NCBI RefSeq assembly: GCF_002127325.2
Contig: NC_035448.2
Coordinates: forward strand, 5,451,220-5,515,219
Source: Helianthus annuus
Taxonomy: Eukaryota; Streptophyta; Magnoliopsida; Asterales; Asteraceae
Length of the DNA stretch: 64,000 nt
Direction of reading: 5' to 3'
Part shown: positions 34,052 to 46,717 of the stretch, one piece after another
Position numbering within the stretch: the first letter of the stretch is position 1
How the letters are laid out: the number at the start of each line of letters is the position of its first letter
Program-made: the position numbers and the translations under genes
Notes under the pieces: model-generated
Told to the model about the DNA's origin: nothing
The model's input: the letters and a program-made list of their open reading frames with translations, nothing else
Database searches by the model: none

Positions 34052-36880
34052 ATGACTGATCACCAAAACAACACTGGGGATAACCAAAATCCCCCAAACC
34101 CAGGTCCGGTAGGGGTCAATCCCTCAACCTCACAACCCGGACACATCGGCACGTCAACGCAAAGGGGTCCCTCCCTTACGTTTGGACATGACTTATCACA
34201 GTACGCATCTGTGATCCCACCAGGCACGTACCTTCATGCCTGGTATGACCAGCAGGCAGCCCTGCTGACAGCAACATATAATCGCGCTTGTGCGGAAGCG
34301 CAAATACAAGCTGGGCCTACCCCAGCACCGCACACCCCTGCTGAACGTATTCTACAATACGAAGGCAGGGTACATTCACGTCCAGCTTCGAGAAGCAGAC
34401 GTGAAGACCGCGGATCATCTTATTGTTCGATCCACACAGTTAACGAGGACGATTCCTCGTATGGGTCCCACACCAGGGGACGGTCCGCATCCCGACATGG
34501 CTCTGGAATTCAGAGCCGGTTGGGCCCGCAACCGTATACCGAAGGGTATGGTCGTACCGACCCGGACGACCATACATATATCGGGGATTCGCATGACACC
34601 AACAGCAGACCGGGAGGATGCAACTATGTCCCTCCCACTCATCCCCGCAACACATACCTCAGGGCCTCAAAACGCCCTGAGAACCAGCCATAAAGGCCAA
34701 AAGCTGCGGCAGAAAATTCTAAATTCGCCCCGCGAATTGCCCACGCTCATGTTACCACAACAAAATTCCCATTCAACGTCGGGAAATACAACGGTTCGTC
34801 CGACCCGGACGACCACATGAACGTTTTCATGGGCGCAGGGTGCAACGGCCTGTGGGACGAACCCACCTGGTGCAACTTTTTCCCCCAGACCCTCACGGGC
34901 CTGACCAGGGCATGGTTCGATTCTTTGCCAGTGGGATCACTGGCCTCATTCGAGGACTTGCACGCAAAGTTCCTCGCTCATTTCAGCCAACAACGACGTC
35001 ACGTACGTGACTCGTTGGACGTCATGAACATCTGGCGAAGGGACGACGAATCTTTAGAAGCATTCGTCGTCCGGTACAATAAAGAGTGCCTAGAGATAGG
35101 TGACGTGCAGGACCAAATGGCACGAAACCATTTCATCAAGGCCGTTAGGGACAGGCAGATGGTCATGACCATCTCTGGCAAGGAGGGCTTGCCTAAAAAA
35201 TGGGAAGATGTCATGGCCGCGGTCAAGACATACGCCCAGACGCAGCGGTCTCTCGAACCGCATGTGGCAAAGGCACAACCCAAAGCCGAAACCTCCCACC
35301 AAGGGTCCAAACGTAACAACAAACGCAACAGGGACGCGGGAAATCGCGACAGTATTTCCAAACCATACTTCCCGCGAACCAACCCGTTTGACCCAAGAAA
35401 CCACAACGCCCAACGGGACAACCGAGCGTCAAAGAAAGATTCTCGGGACCGCAACTGGACCGAGATCACTATGTCGCCAAGCGAGGTCCTTCTTGCGGAC
35501 CCGCAATTCTTGCGACCAGCCCAACCAATGAAGTCCAAGAAAAATCAGGATCTCACACTCTATTGTGAGTACCACAAGGACTCGGGTCACACCACCAACA
35601 ACTGCATCAGTCTCCGGCTGGAGATTGAGCGAGCCTTAAAAGAGGGGAAACTGCAACATCTTTTGCCAGGTGGGCAAAAACCCACCAAGCGCATCACCCC
35701 TCATGGCGAAGGCACCTCCTCCGGGAAGAAAACCATGTACGTGGCCTCCACCCACATGATTAACGGAGGCAAAGGTAGGCCGCACAAAGCGGCGAGAAGG
35801 CCGGGCAATGACTGGAAAGACGAGCAAGTCGTCTTTCCAAAAGTCCGAGGCGGACCGCGCGATAGGCGCGCCGTCGTTATTACAGGCCAACTGGCACACT
35901 ACTGCACCGAGCGTCTATTCATCGACCCGGGCAGTACTTCTGATATAATCTACGAACAATGCTTCAACCAGTTCGACCAGGAGGACAAAGATCGGTTGCA
36001 AGCAGTAGATTACCCGTTGGCCGGGTTCGCAGGGGAAACTGTCTTTCCCCTGGGGCAGATCACTTTTCCTGTGCGTCTTACCAGCGGAAGGCACACAAGA
36101 ACAGAAGAGGTAAATTTCATGGTTTTACCTCACACCTCCAGATATGACGTACTCCTTGGGAGAGAATCCCAAGGAGATTTTAATATGATTACATCCGTCC
36201 CCCACTACGCTGTCGGTTTCCCAACCGAATCGGGGGTCGCGATAATCTATGCACGCAGGGACGTCATGATGTCGGACGAAGTACGTCCGACCAAGGTCGC
36301 ATGGCCCACCCCCAACAACCAACCAGAAAAATGGGTTCTCAACGCGAGATACCCAAAACAAAAGGTTACATTGGGTCACGCCTTGTCCCCGACCACCAAA
36401 GCGCACCTGAAGCAGCTTCTCTTCAAGAACCAAGACATTTTCGCGTGGACACCCGCAGACATGACAGGGGTCCCACGTGATATCGCGCAAAATCACTTGA
36501 ATACCTTGCCAGGTATTAAGCCAGTGATCCAAGGCCAACGCCACCTTGGATCCGCTAAAAATCAGGCGATGCAAGAGCAGGTCGAAGAACTGCTCTCCGC
36601 AGGCATCCTGCGGGAAGTTAAATACCAGACTTGGTTATCCAACCCAGTCATGGTAGAGAAACCATCCGGGGGCTGGCGTATGTGCGTCGATTACAAAGAC
36701 CTTAACAAAGCCTGCCCCAAGGATTGTTACGCACTTCCGGAAATCGACGAAAAAGTCGATAATCTCGCACCATTCAGATGGAAGTGTTTCCTCGATTGCT
36801 ACAAAGGGTACCATCAGGTACAAATGGTAATCGAGGATGAAGACAAAACGGCATTCCGCACCCCACCGGGAATTACTGTT
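34052..36880 (+). pseudogene. Tat-lineage gag, protease and RT N-terminal half, interrupted
   Basis: One frame runs from the ATG at 34052 with an in-frame TAA at 34691-34693, then stays open to about 36880. The N-terminal part is Pro/Ser/Gly-rich. The retrotransposon gag domain follows at about 34850-35260 (FFPQTLTGLTRAWFDSLP, FLAHFSQQRRHV, LEIGDVQDQMARNHF), then a zinc-knuckle-like CEYHKDSGHTTNNC at about 35565. The protease motif DPGSTSDI lies at about 35925, and RT begins near 36560 (LLSAGILREV, GGWRMCVDYKDLNKACPKD). A one-base loss near 36875 ends the frame. Gag packages RNA and protease cleaves the polyprotein; this copy cannot make the full product. Confidence 0.9.
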
Positions 36881-38262
36881 ATACAAAGATGCCGTTTGGG
36901 TTGCGCAACTCGGGCGCAACCTATCAAAAACTGATGAACGATACTTTCCGCGGCCAAATAAGCAAAAGTGTCGAAATCTACATGGACGACCTAGTCGTCA
37001 TGAGCATGGAAGAAGATACCATGCTCACAGACATTGAAAGAACATTCCAGACTCTGCGAAGCGTTAACATAAAGCTCAATTCAGGAAAATGCTCGTTTGG
37101 AATGGAAGAAGGCAAATTCCTTGGGTTCATCGTGACTAAAGATGGATTCAAGGTAAACTCGGAGAAAGTTTAGGCAATCGAGCGCATGCCATCACCTTCA
37201 ACAATGAAAGATATGCAACGACTGGCCGGCAGGCTAGCAGCACTCAACAAATTCTTAGCCAACCATGCAGCTAAGTCTTATCCTTTCATCAAGACCCTGC
37301 GGAACTGTTTAAAGAAAGAACAATTCCAGTGGACCGCAGAGGCTGAGAACGATTTCCGGGAAATGAAGGAGTGTTTGATACAACTCCCAACTTTAACCGC
37401 ACCACGCAAGGATGAACCACTCACACTATACTTATCCGTCGCGGACAACGCGGTAGGTGCGGTATTGATAGTGGAGCGGGAGGGGGTTCAAACACCCATC
37501 TATTACATCAGCAAGATGCTCAACGACCCAGAAACAAGGTACTCAATAATGGAAAAATTGGTATTAGCACTAGTGCACGCATCAAGACGGTTGCGACGCT
37601 ACTTCGCGAACCATGTCATCACGGTGCTAACCAATTACAGGATCGGCCCGATCCTATCCAAACCTGACATTTATGGGAGATTAGCAAAATGGGCAATAGA
37701 GCTGGGCGCGTACACGCTGAACTATAAACCGCGCCCCGCAATTAAAGGCCAAATCTTAGCTGATTTCGCCGCCGAAGTACCGGCGAATCGCATCCAAGAA
37801 TGCGAAGAAGCACAAAACCCTGCACCCACACCATCTTCCTCGGAAACATGGGCACTATTTACCGATGGGGCCTCCAACGAAGAGGGTGCGGGCGCAAGTC
37901 TGCGACTCGTCAGCCCTGATGGCCAAGAACTTACATATGCAATCCGCCTCGATTTCAAAAGCACAAATAACGAGGCCGAATATGAAGCCCTACTGGCAGG
38001 ACTACGTTTAGCAGTCAAACTCGGCGTGCAACATCTGGAAGCACACGTCGACTCTTTGTTGGTTGCAGGACAAATACGCGGCGATTATGCCGCAAAGGGG
38101 GACATCATGATCCTCTATCTCGAACAAGCCCTGCAATTAACATCAAAATTCACTTCATTCAATATCCGACATATTAATCGAAGCGAAAACAAGTCCGCTG
38201 ATGCACTATCAAAACTTGCATCCACCAGCTTCCAACACTTGGCAAAGGAAATACGCATCTAA
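36881..38262 (+). pseudogene. Tat-lineage RT C-terminal half and two RNase H domains
   Basis: After the frameshift RT resumes with MPFGLRNSGATYQ and the catalytic YMDD (36979-36990), then LGFIVTKDGF. An in-frame TAG (37171-37173) interrupts. The first RNase H domain follows (LYLSVADNAVGAVL, YYISKMLNDPETRYS). A second, archaeal-type RNase H begins LFTDGASNEEGAGA at about 37857 and continues ALLAGLRLAVKLG and ADALSKLAS. A second stop, TAA, lies at 38260-38262. The duplicated RNase H is the diagnostic feature of the Tat lineage. Confidence 0.9.
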
Positions 38263-39557
38263 ATTCTGCAGAACCCTTCAGTACCCCTGCGCCAAGTCAA
38301 TGTCATCCAATACGGTGAAACATCGTGGATGACACCAATTATTGCATATCTGCAATCAGGTGTGACTCCCGAAAGCAAGTTAGAGGCACGTAAGTTACAA
38401 CACAAAGCGTGCCACTATCAAATGAGAGACGGTATCTTATACCGAAAATCATACCTAGGGCCACTCCTGCGATGCGTCAACCCCCAGGACGCCACGTACC
38501 TCATCAGAGAAATACACGAGGGCATATGTGGCATACACGCCGGACCACGCATGGTAGTGGCCAAAATCATGAACGCCGGGTATTACTGGCCCGGCATGCA
38601 CCTTGACGCCGTCAAAGAGTTGCGCAAATGCATCGACTGCCAAAGACATGCTCCAAAAACTTTGCGGCTAAAGAACAACTTAGTCCCCGTCACTACCGCA
38701 TGGCCCTTTCAGAAATGGGCAATCGACGTGGTGGGACCTTTCCCTGACGCACCAGGTGCGGTCAAGTTTATCATAGTAGCGGTTGATTACTTCACAAAAT
38801 GGGTAGAGGCAAAACCGCTCGCCTCGACCACTGCTATGATAACAAGAAAATTCATCTGGGAACACATCATCTGCCGTTTCGGTCTACCAATGTGCATTGT
38901 TACCGATAACGGCACCAACTTTGCCGCGGACGATTTTCAAAAATGGCTAGAAGAACTGCATATTGAACACATATTCTCATCCGTGGCACACCCGCAAGGG
39001 AACGACCAAGTCGAGAGTATCAATAAAAGCCTAGTCGAAGGCATAAAAGCACGGTTGGGAACAGCCAGACGCGGCTGGGTCGATGAACTCCCGAGTATCT
39101 TATGGGCTCACCGTACAAGCCAAAAATGAGTAACGGGGAAACACCCTTCAGTCTGGTCTATGGTTCAGAAGCGGTGATCCTCGCGGAAGTAGGCCTCCCT
39201 TCACCCAGAATGTTGGCTATTGAAAAAATAGACAACAGTATGGAACGCAGGATTGACTTAGACCTTTTGGAAGAAAGGCATGAAAACGCTGCCATCAATG
39301 AGGCTAAGTACAAATCCAAAGTGGAAAAGTACTACAACTCGTGTGTCCGCGTTTGTACTTTCAACCCGGGAGACTACGTCCTCCGTGACAATGAAGCATC
39401 TAATGCTGAACGCCCAGGAAAACTTGCCCCCAAGTGGGAAGGACCCTACCTCATCAATGAGGTCTTGGGAAAAGGCGCGTACAAATTGCAAACGCTAGAC
39501 GGCGAACCTATCGCACGTACATGGAATGCACAACAGCTTAGACGCTGTTACATGTAA
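38263..39557 (+). pseudogene. Tat-lineage integrase, frameshifted
   Basis: In the same frame as the preceding block, the HHCC finger (IHEGICGIHAGP, CIDCQRH) is followed by the catalytic core with WAIDVVGPFPD, TDNGTNFAADDF and the glutamate in QVESINKS. A one-base loss near 39115 shifts the frame. The C-terminal domain then continues from about 39122 to 39557 (ETPFSLVYGSEAV, GDYVLR, GKLAPKWEGPYLI) and ends TAA/TAG-clean at 39557. All three catalytic acidic residues are visible, but the frameshift separates the core from the C-terminal domain. Confidence 0.9.
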
Positions 39558-40091
39558 GCCATGTTTTTACATTTTCATGTAACCTATCGGGCCGCAGGCC
39601 ATTTGCAAATAAATAAACGAACGATTCAATGCAACATTGTTTGTTACTACTATTACAAATGCGTGTTCCACTTTGCGGTATCTGCAAAAACAGATTGGCA
39701 AAATCTTCATTCGCGATACCCACACAAAGTGCCAACCACACACAAATATTGTAATAGGCCAGCAAAAGGCAAAATATTAAGCACCTATCCGGCCGGATAG
39801 ACAAGGTTTAAAAATCTTACACAATTCCTAAACCCTAAAAAGGTAAATAATGGAATTGATGCATACTCATATGACAAAGGTATGGAGTATACTTGACCCC
39901 ATTCACAAATGGGTAAAGTTCCGCATATATACGTTCAAACATGAAAGAATTAAAAACACTTGTATAAATTGAACAATAAACTTTATATTCAAAAAATTCA
40001 AGCACCCACGCGATGCTTAATGGATTTACATAGAGTTTCCAACATTTACAAAAGGAAAACAAAAAAGGGGGCACACTAGCCAACCTAAACC
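39558..40091. other. Spacer between integrase and the antisense gene
   Basis: About 530 bp without a credible ORF. This is probably where the sense pol RNA and the antisense gene RNA converge. Confidence 0.5.
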
Positions 40092-43000
40092 CTATTTTGT
40101 ACCACTGGTACCCGCGCCATCTTGGCCGCCACCAGCGGGATTTTCCTCTTCTGCATCGGCATACAGCATCCGCAACCGGTCAACGTAATCCGCAGCCTCT
40201 AAACATTCGTCCAACTTCTCCACACAAGGGAGGGACGTATCATAAAAGGAGGCTACAGCCGCGTTAAGGCGACCTTCTGTGTCCACGTCACGAAACCCGG
40301 ATCGCTCTTCGGTAAAACCGCCTTCAGACATGATGTTCATATGAGCAATGCAGCGGTTATAACCAGCTTTAAAACCGGCATCGCGGGCACGTTCCTTGAC
40401 CAAGTCCAAACCAGCTGCGGTTTCAGGTGCATCCATGATAGCCTGAACAATCTACAATAAAAAGATGATAAGACTCACATGCTAATCCAAGTAAGCACAC
40501 ATATATGGAGTACTTACTCGTTCAATGCCGTGAACCCGCATCCACTCACGGTCAGCCTCAAGCTGGTTAAACGAAGAGGTCAGAGCATCTCTGGCCTCAA
40601 CAGCAGCGTTAGCCCGCTCTTCCGCAACAGTCGCGCAGGCTGTAAGGTCCGTAACCGCGACCTCCCGGGCCTAAACTTCAGCCTTTCAAAGAGCAGAAAA
40701 CAGTTTACTCAGTAAACATTCTCAAAAGGCAGAGAAATATACAACAGAGGTAACGAATCATACCTAAAGGCTGGCAACAACTTTATCCAAAACGGGTGCG
40801 CTCAGCATTCGCTTCTTCAAGAGCCTTAGAAGAGCGGCTCTCCCTCTCTTTGGCCTCCTCAAGGACCTTTGCAGCACGAGCCCCCGCTTCCTTGGCCTCT
40901 TCAAGCGCCTTTACGGCCCCGGCCTCTGCCTGCTGTGCCTTAACTGCAATCGCCTCAGCTGCAGCTTTTTCTTTGACCAAGGCAGCGTTCGCTGCCTTGG
41001 CATTCGTCAACTCCTGACGAGCACGAAACAGATTATCATTCTGCTTAGCCCAAGACTCATTCCACTTCTTGCGCTCGTTGGAAAACTTTTCGTTCCAACT
41101 CTTGCGTTCATCAGAAAGTAATTTGGCAAGAGTACGAACATGTTTCAGCTCAGCAGTAGCAGCCCACGCTGCGGTCTGTTTCTGCTTATCAAAAGCAGCT
41201 CTATCCCTTTCAAGCTGCTCCGCACCCGCACGAGCAGCCTTTACCAACTCTTCAGCTTCGTCCCGCAAGCGAACAACTTCTTCTTCCCTGCGGCCTAACA
41301 CTTTGTAGTCTTCCAAAATGGCATTCGCCACAATGGAACTTCCTACTAGCATTGTAGAAAGTTGGTTGATGCGCAGCTCACGGGGTGCGGCACGGGCACG
41401 TTCAACTTCAAAAGGGGTGCCCAGACCACCCAAAATCTCCTTGCACGCGGAAGGATCGTTAGAAATATCATCTACCTGCATAACAGTCCAGGGGGGTCGA
41501 TGATACGCGGTACTCCGATCCTGCATGTAGGTGCGGTAATAGTACTCCAATTCAGACTCCCCAAGCTGAATAGGAGGCCCATCATAACCCGCACCACCGG
41601 AAGAAGAACCGGTAACCTTCTCACCAGCAGAAGCTTTCTGCGGCTCAGCACCATGCTGCCGCACCTCAGCATCTGACTTCTGTTTCCCAGCATCTGAAAA
41701 CCTCAAGTCCAATCCATCACCCTCATTGGGAGAGATCAGATTGTTGGAGGAATCCACAGTATCAAAAATCTGGGAAGCAGTCTTCTCCACCGTCTTCTCC
41801 ACCTGCACGGTGGGATCACAAACCGGCCCAACAAAAGGTGCCGCAGGCTCCTTGGGCACCACAGGTTCCTTCGGCACCTCCGCGTCCGCAGCAGCGGTAT
41901 GCACGGGAAACGAAGGAAAATCAAAAAAGGAAAAACCTGCATCTTCGGATTCTGCAATACAAAGAACAATAACTGTTAATCTAACACATTGTGCATGCAA
42001 AACAATGCAAAAAGTTATACTTACCAACAGCAACCGCAGGTTTCTTTTGCGCCAGAGCAGCCCTTTTAGACTGCAGTTTCGACGTTTTGGTTCACCACCA
42101 CCAGCAGCCTTTTGCTCTGGTTCTCTCTTATCACCAACAACGGGGGGACCTGCAGCAGTTCCACCCGCAGTCGCACCACTACCTAGAACACCCAAACCCT
42201 CAAGGGTATCAGATACTACCACGTAATCGGTATATCTGTGATAACAGGATCGATAGGTACCTGCGGCCTGAGACACCGAAGGAGGGACAACTGAGCCTTC
42301 AGCCCTCCCCTTACCACGACCCCGCGTGGTTTTCTTCACCTGCTTCTTCTCTACGTGCTTCTTGGGGATGCGCTTTTCAAACTTCCCCAAGTCCACAAGA
42401 ATAGCTGCATGGGAGAAATCAAGCAAACAAATTACAAGGACGAACGGGGAAAACAAGTACAACTTAGAAAATACCTTTTGCGCCTTCTGGCACGAGTGCC
42501 TGCACCACATCACGTTTGGGTACACGGAAGTTACCAACAATTTCTAAATTGAAACCTTCCCGTAACTCAACCGGAATCAGATCAACTTGGCCCTTGAAAT
42601 CGGGCTCAAACATCCTCCACAAGCCAACCGCATCCACTGATACAACACATGCATGCATATTACTACAAGGATAACGAAGCAAGAAAAACAACAAAGAGCA
42701 ACAGGCTTACCACCACTCTTTTCCCGCAGAACGGGTCTTGCCTTCCTATCCGGCCTAGTAAGCATCATCCGCAACACCCACAGCTGGTTGTTATCTAACT
42801 TCTTAAGTTCAATAGGCCGCAGCCTAGAGAACCAATCCACAGTCTTTGCGGTGGCGACAGGAATATCCTCATCAGTAACGCCAACATTGACATTCCGGAA
42901 GGACATATTGGCATAGACCGCACAGGCCTTAACATAGAAGAATTTCTTCTTCCAGCTGGTCACACCCTTAGGAGGCGTCATCAACTTTAAACTCCCATGC

Positions 43001-43473
43001 CGTTGAGTAAAAGAGAAAAAACCAGTGTTCACCGTCAACTGGTAGAATCGCCAGAAATTTTCAACAGTAATGGGCAAGCCATGGGCACGGAAAGTATATT
43101 CAAAGTTCCTGATTCGGAACATCCCAAAGGGACTAAGTTGGGAGATATGGAGATGGTAGTGCTCCAACACCTCCGCAACGAACACCGTCACCGGCAACCT
43201 AAGGTTGCCTTCGGTGAAAAAATCAGCCCACAAAGTAATATAACCGGCCGGAGCATCGGCACCGGTATCCCCCTCTTGTGGGTAAGTAGCATCCCACTCG
43301 TCGGCCATATGAACGGTGGTTATCAGGTTTTTGAAACCACCCTTCGACCACTTCAACACCGGTAAGCCACCACCGGCAACATCCACGTCGTCCTCGTCAT
43401 TTTCATCAGCGTCCACTACCGGTTGTTCAGGGTTCTCACCCTCCACATTATGTGGATTTGATGGTTCAGCCAT
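40092..43473 (-). pseudogene. Antisense six-exon gene in the Tat element (Transposase_28-like N terminus, coiled-coil C terminus)
   Basis: Inferred exons: 43473-42711, 42636-42475, 42404-42025, 41951-40764, 40682-40518 and 40451-40092, each joined by GT-AG introns (for example gtaagcct...tatcag, gtaagtat...attgcag). Exon 1 has a conserved globular region (VFVAEVLEHYHLHISQLSPFG, VENFWRFYQL, SWKKKFFYVKA) like the putative gypsy-type transposon domain PF04195. Exons 3-4 are basic, then Pro/Ala-rich. The end of exon 4 is a long Ala/Glu/Lys coiled coil (EEAKEAGARAAKVLEEAKERE). Exon 6 ends GGGQDGAGTSGTK and stops at 40092. Damage: one-base frameshifts in exon 3 (about 42075) and near the end of exon 4 (about 40785), and TAG codons at the exon 4 end and in exon 5. 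The start is the first ATG after the TATA box. Function is unknown. Confidence 0.75.
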
Positions 43474-43620
43474 CAAGAATATAGAAGATGAACACTACAA
43501 AACTCAAAAAACCTCACCGGAAGTTCAAGAAATATCGTCGGAGAAGACAAAGAAAATGTTTCTCTCACCGGCAAATTTTTGAAATTTTGAACAAGTGAGG
43601 GGAAACCACGAACGGTTTCC

Positions 43621-43630
43621 CCTTATATAC
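43621..43630 (-). promoter_or_regulatory. TATA box of the antisense gene
   Basis: GTATATAAGG on the minus strand lies about 150 bp before the antisense ATG, in a region without sense coding. It suggests an independent pol II promoter inside the retrotransposon. Confidence 0.6.
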
Positions 43631-43639
43631 CCATCGCAA

Positions 43640-45233
43640 TTAATGCGGAGGGAGAAACGAATCATCACGTTCAAAAAGAACCAATTATGCGGCTACACGT
43701 GTCAAGCGCCGTTTCCGCTGACGGTTATCACGCGCGCGTGGCCGCCCACGCGCATGACATAAGAGACCCTTACACTCCTTGCTATAGTGCATTTAATGCC
43801 TCGGGCAGTGCAAATGTCCTTTCATTTCAGCACATGCCAGAATGACCTCACCAACTTCCAACAACTCACACGTGAGGTCAGCCACGTATGCAACAAAAAG
43901 CGACTACATTATCCAACTATAAGCGGCATGCGGTTTCTCTGGTTCCCGCACCATAACCCATACCGCGTGTCGTTTTTTTACATACCCCTAAAAATAGGCA
44001 AAAATATACATCTCCACACTATAAGGGGGTATAATACCTATCCGCACTACCCATGAGCACACGTGGAATATGCGGAAATGACACACACGAGCCCGTTCAG
44101 GTGTGTCAGATACTCAGAACCAGCGTTGTTCTTTGGACTGAACCGCATCTCAGAAACAGGTAAACCGCATTGCCTTCACTCTCTTCAAGCTTCAAATCCC
44201 TCCTATCCGGTTCACAACCACAGAGGGTGCTTGAACAACTTCTTCAACGAGAAGAACGAAGGGAATATACGTGAACGCACATCAGCAACCCTGACTCCTG
44301 ATCCTTCAAGAGCCATATCCGAGCAACACACCCGTTTCAAGCGAATATGGGGTGACAAAACCGCAGACACTCATAAGTCACTGCGGACATAACCATAGCT
44401 TCCGCAAGCGGTTGCTACGGAAGAGCCACAACTAACTCCACATCGAGGAACGAAACTACTTCAAGGAAAACTCCTCGGTATTGGAGCGTGAAGGAAGGTG
44501 CCTAAGGAAGAGATGCGGACGAGATCCCCAATGATCATACGAGCCCTTGTCGAACAACAAGCGATCGAACAAGCGGTAACAAGTCTGCTTATGACTTTGT
44601 TACCCTACTTGTAACTTGGATAGAATAAACAATGGTAGGCATTACCATGCCTATGACCATGTTTATTTGACCATTATCCAGAATCACATTGTTCGACCAA
44701 ACATGGCCAACAATGACGCAAGTACCTAACGTTGTTCCCACAACCGTGGCCAACAATGTCAAGCAACGAGGTAACCGCAAAGGACGTGCGGTTACTTGAG
44801 AGCTAATTGGAAGAACATGAACACCATACGAAAGGAATCATCATTAGATATCCAATCATGGGAGCAGCACGCTCTCTTCTTCGTTCACCACCTCAAAGGT
44901 TGGTTCGAAGTTTGTGCACACCTTCAACCACCATCTCAGAGATTGGTTCGAAGTTTGTACACTTCCTCCAACTAATTCCCACAATTGGTTCGACACACCA
45001 ACAGGTGGCAACCAGCCAAAGGCTGCGAATTTCGCATCAGACGAAACATTTTCACCGGTACGGAAGAGGCGTCAAATGACCCTTCCAGACCTCCAGCTTG
45101 ATTTACAAACAGAAAAGACCATCCACATGGTCTAGGATCTTCTCCAGACTCCAAACTACCTTCTAAACACCATAGTCCAGTACTCCTCCCACATGCAACT
45201 TGCATATGGCAGCAACACTAGACTGGGGGGACT
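43640..45233 (+). other. 3' non-coding region and polypurine tract of the Tat element
   Basis: No credible ORF. A partly repeated phrase ttggttcgaagtttgt(g/a)cac occurs twice at about 44900-44960, with a third partial copy near 44985. The polypurine tract actggggggact (45222-45233) abuts the 3' LTR. Confidence 0.65.
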
Positions 45234-46109
45234 TGAAGGGGTATGGTCCCAGATCTCGCGTCAGCATCGACCGCGAGTGACCATTACCCTTATCAAAACC
45301 CCCACTAGCCAACAACCTACTTGTGCCCATGCGAGAACGCATCGACACAAGGGTTGAATCCAATCTGTCTAGTGATGGAGGAGGACTTACCTGGAACATG
45401 AGAACGGTAGAGTGATGCGACATAGCATCACATCTGGTGTATGAAAACGGAAGTATTCACAGCGATGCGGCCTCGCACCACGTCCAGTGAACACTTCTAT
45501 CAATACAAGGAAGCTGGATAACAGCAACAGTCACCACAGGCGACGATGCGGCCAGCACCGCATCTCGCGTATTTCTTGATCACAAGCAAGAGACGCGATA
45601 ACATCAGATGTTACCGCAGGCAGCGATGCGGCTCGCACCGCATCCTATACGCTCAACAAGTGGGACTGACACCACAGTGCAAGTGGCACCAATGGCAGTC
45701 ACCTGTCAGGGCTACGTAAGCAACGGACTGACGTGGCGTAACATCCACAACCGACAAGCCTGACACACCTTCAAAGGTGCAGCACGTCGTCAGTCCGTCC
45801 ATCATCCTCCTCCTTCACTCCTCGGCTATAAATACCAACCCCAAACCAGGTTTGAGGTATCTCTTCACAACTCTCTCACTACTACTACTATCATACTTTG
45901 CTTCCCAAGCAGATTACTGATTCTCATGCCGGAGAGTGGTAACAAGGAGCACCCCCCACCCCATCCTCCTTGTTACGAGTCACGGTTTGTTTCCTTGTGC
46001 AGGAGATCAACCCACCGGTGATCCAGCCAGCGATCCTCGAGAGGAAGGGATTAACCCTTCTTGACGAGACCAGTGAGTTAACCCTGCCCGGTTAACCATT
46101 GTTTCATCA
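45234..46109 (+). repeat. 3' LTR of the Tat-lineage element
   Basis: 876 bp, nearly identical to the 5' LTR. Differences seen by eye are six substitutions and two one-base insertions. The TATA box is at 45827-45834. Confidence 0.95.
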
Positions 46110-46717
46110 GTTTCTTTATTTAATTCTTCTCTTGCGCGGGACTCCTCTTCCCTTGCGCGAGATTCTTTTATGTATCGCTCAATAGTTTTAAGTTTTTCTA
46201 TTATCCTATCGGCCACTTCGGTGATAGAGAAAGGATCGGGATCCTCAAAGCTCGAATCTGGTTGTTCGATCCTTGGTTCCTCATAGTACTCATGTGAAGT
46301 AGATGGTTCACACCATTGTTCTTCATTGTAAGTATATGATGGATAAGGGTCGAAATTTTGTTCTTCATAGTCCTCATATGAGGTGGGTTGTTCACGCCAT
46401 GGTTCCTCATAATAAGAGTATGAAGGTGGTGGCTCATATCTTGATTCCTCAAAGTATGAGTACGACGGCTCATACCTTGGTTCATCAAAATATGAGTATG
46501 AGGGAGAAGGTTCATACCTTTGGTCTTCATAAGATGTGTATGAAGTCGATGGCACGTACCTGGGCTCCTCATAATAATTGTATGAAGTGGATGGTTGAGA
46601 TAAGTTGTAATATTGAACCGAGTGCGGGTTACCACAATTAGTGCAATAGTCTTCCCTATAATCATCCTCCTCACAGGTGTAGTTGTAGCCTCCTGAGTAT
46701 TGATCCATAAGAATCAC
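46110..46717 (-). pseudogene. Athila-like gag-side ORF, Tyr/Ser/Glu-rich repeats
   Basis: The frame has a short CTNCGNPHS motif near the start, a single zinc-finger-like half. It then has about ten imperfect repeats of the type YEEPRYEPSxSYSY, and an Arg/Glu-rich helix (ESRAREEESRAREE). It runs into the LTR of the nested element at 46110 and resumes at 33118. A conventional gag domain is absent, since only about 390 bp separate this ORF from the primer site. The repeats resemble low-complexity gag tails of Athila elements. Confidence 0.6.

Larger units (their letters stand above)
33119..46109 (+). mobile_element. Tat-lineage Ty3/gypsy retrotransposon with antisense gene
   Basis: 12,991 bp with LTRs 33119-33992 and 45234-46109 and exact duplication GTTTC (33114-33118 and 46110-46114). 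Plus-strand order is primer site, gag, protease, RT, RNase H, a second (archaeal-type) RNase H and integrase. A 5.7-kb 3' region then holds a multi-exon gene on the minus strand. Dual RNase H and a 3' antisense ORF are hallmarks of Tat/Grande/Retand-type elements. By eye the LTRs differ by about 6 substitutions and 2 one-base indels, so insertion is recent. It lies inside the Athila-like coding region. Confidence 0.93.

Noticed and set aside
34290..34820. 176-codon ORF overlapping the Tat gag region
   Set aside because: It is an alternative frame of the gag N terminus; the gag frame is continuous from 34052 apart from one stop.
41726..42226. Plus-strand 166-codon and similar ORFs opposite the antisense gene
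   Set aside because: They shadow the Ala/Glu-rich coding exons of the antisense gene and have no splice or motif support.
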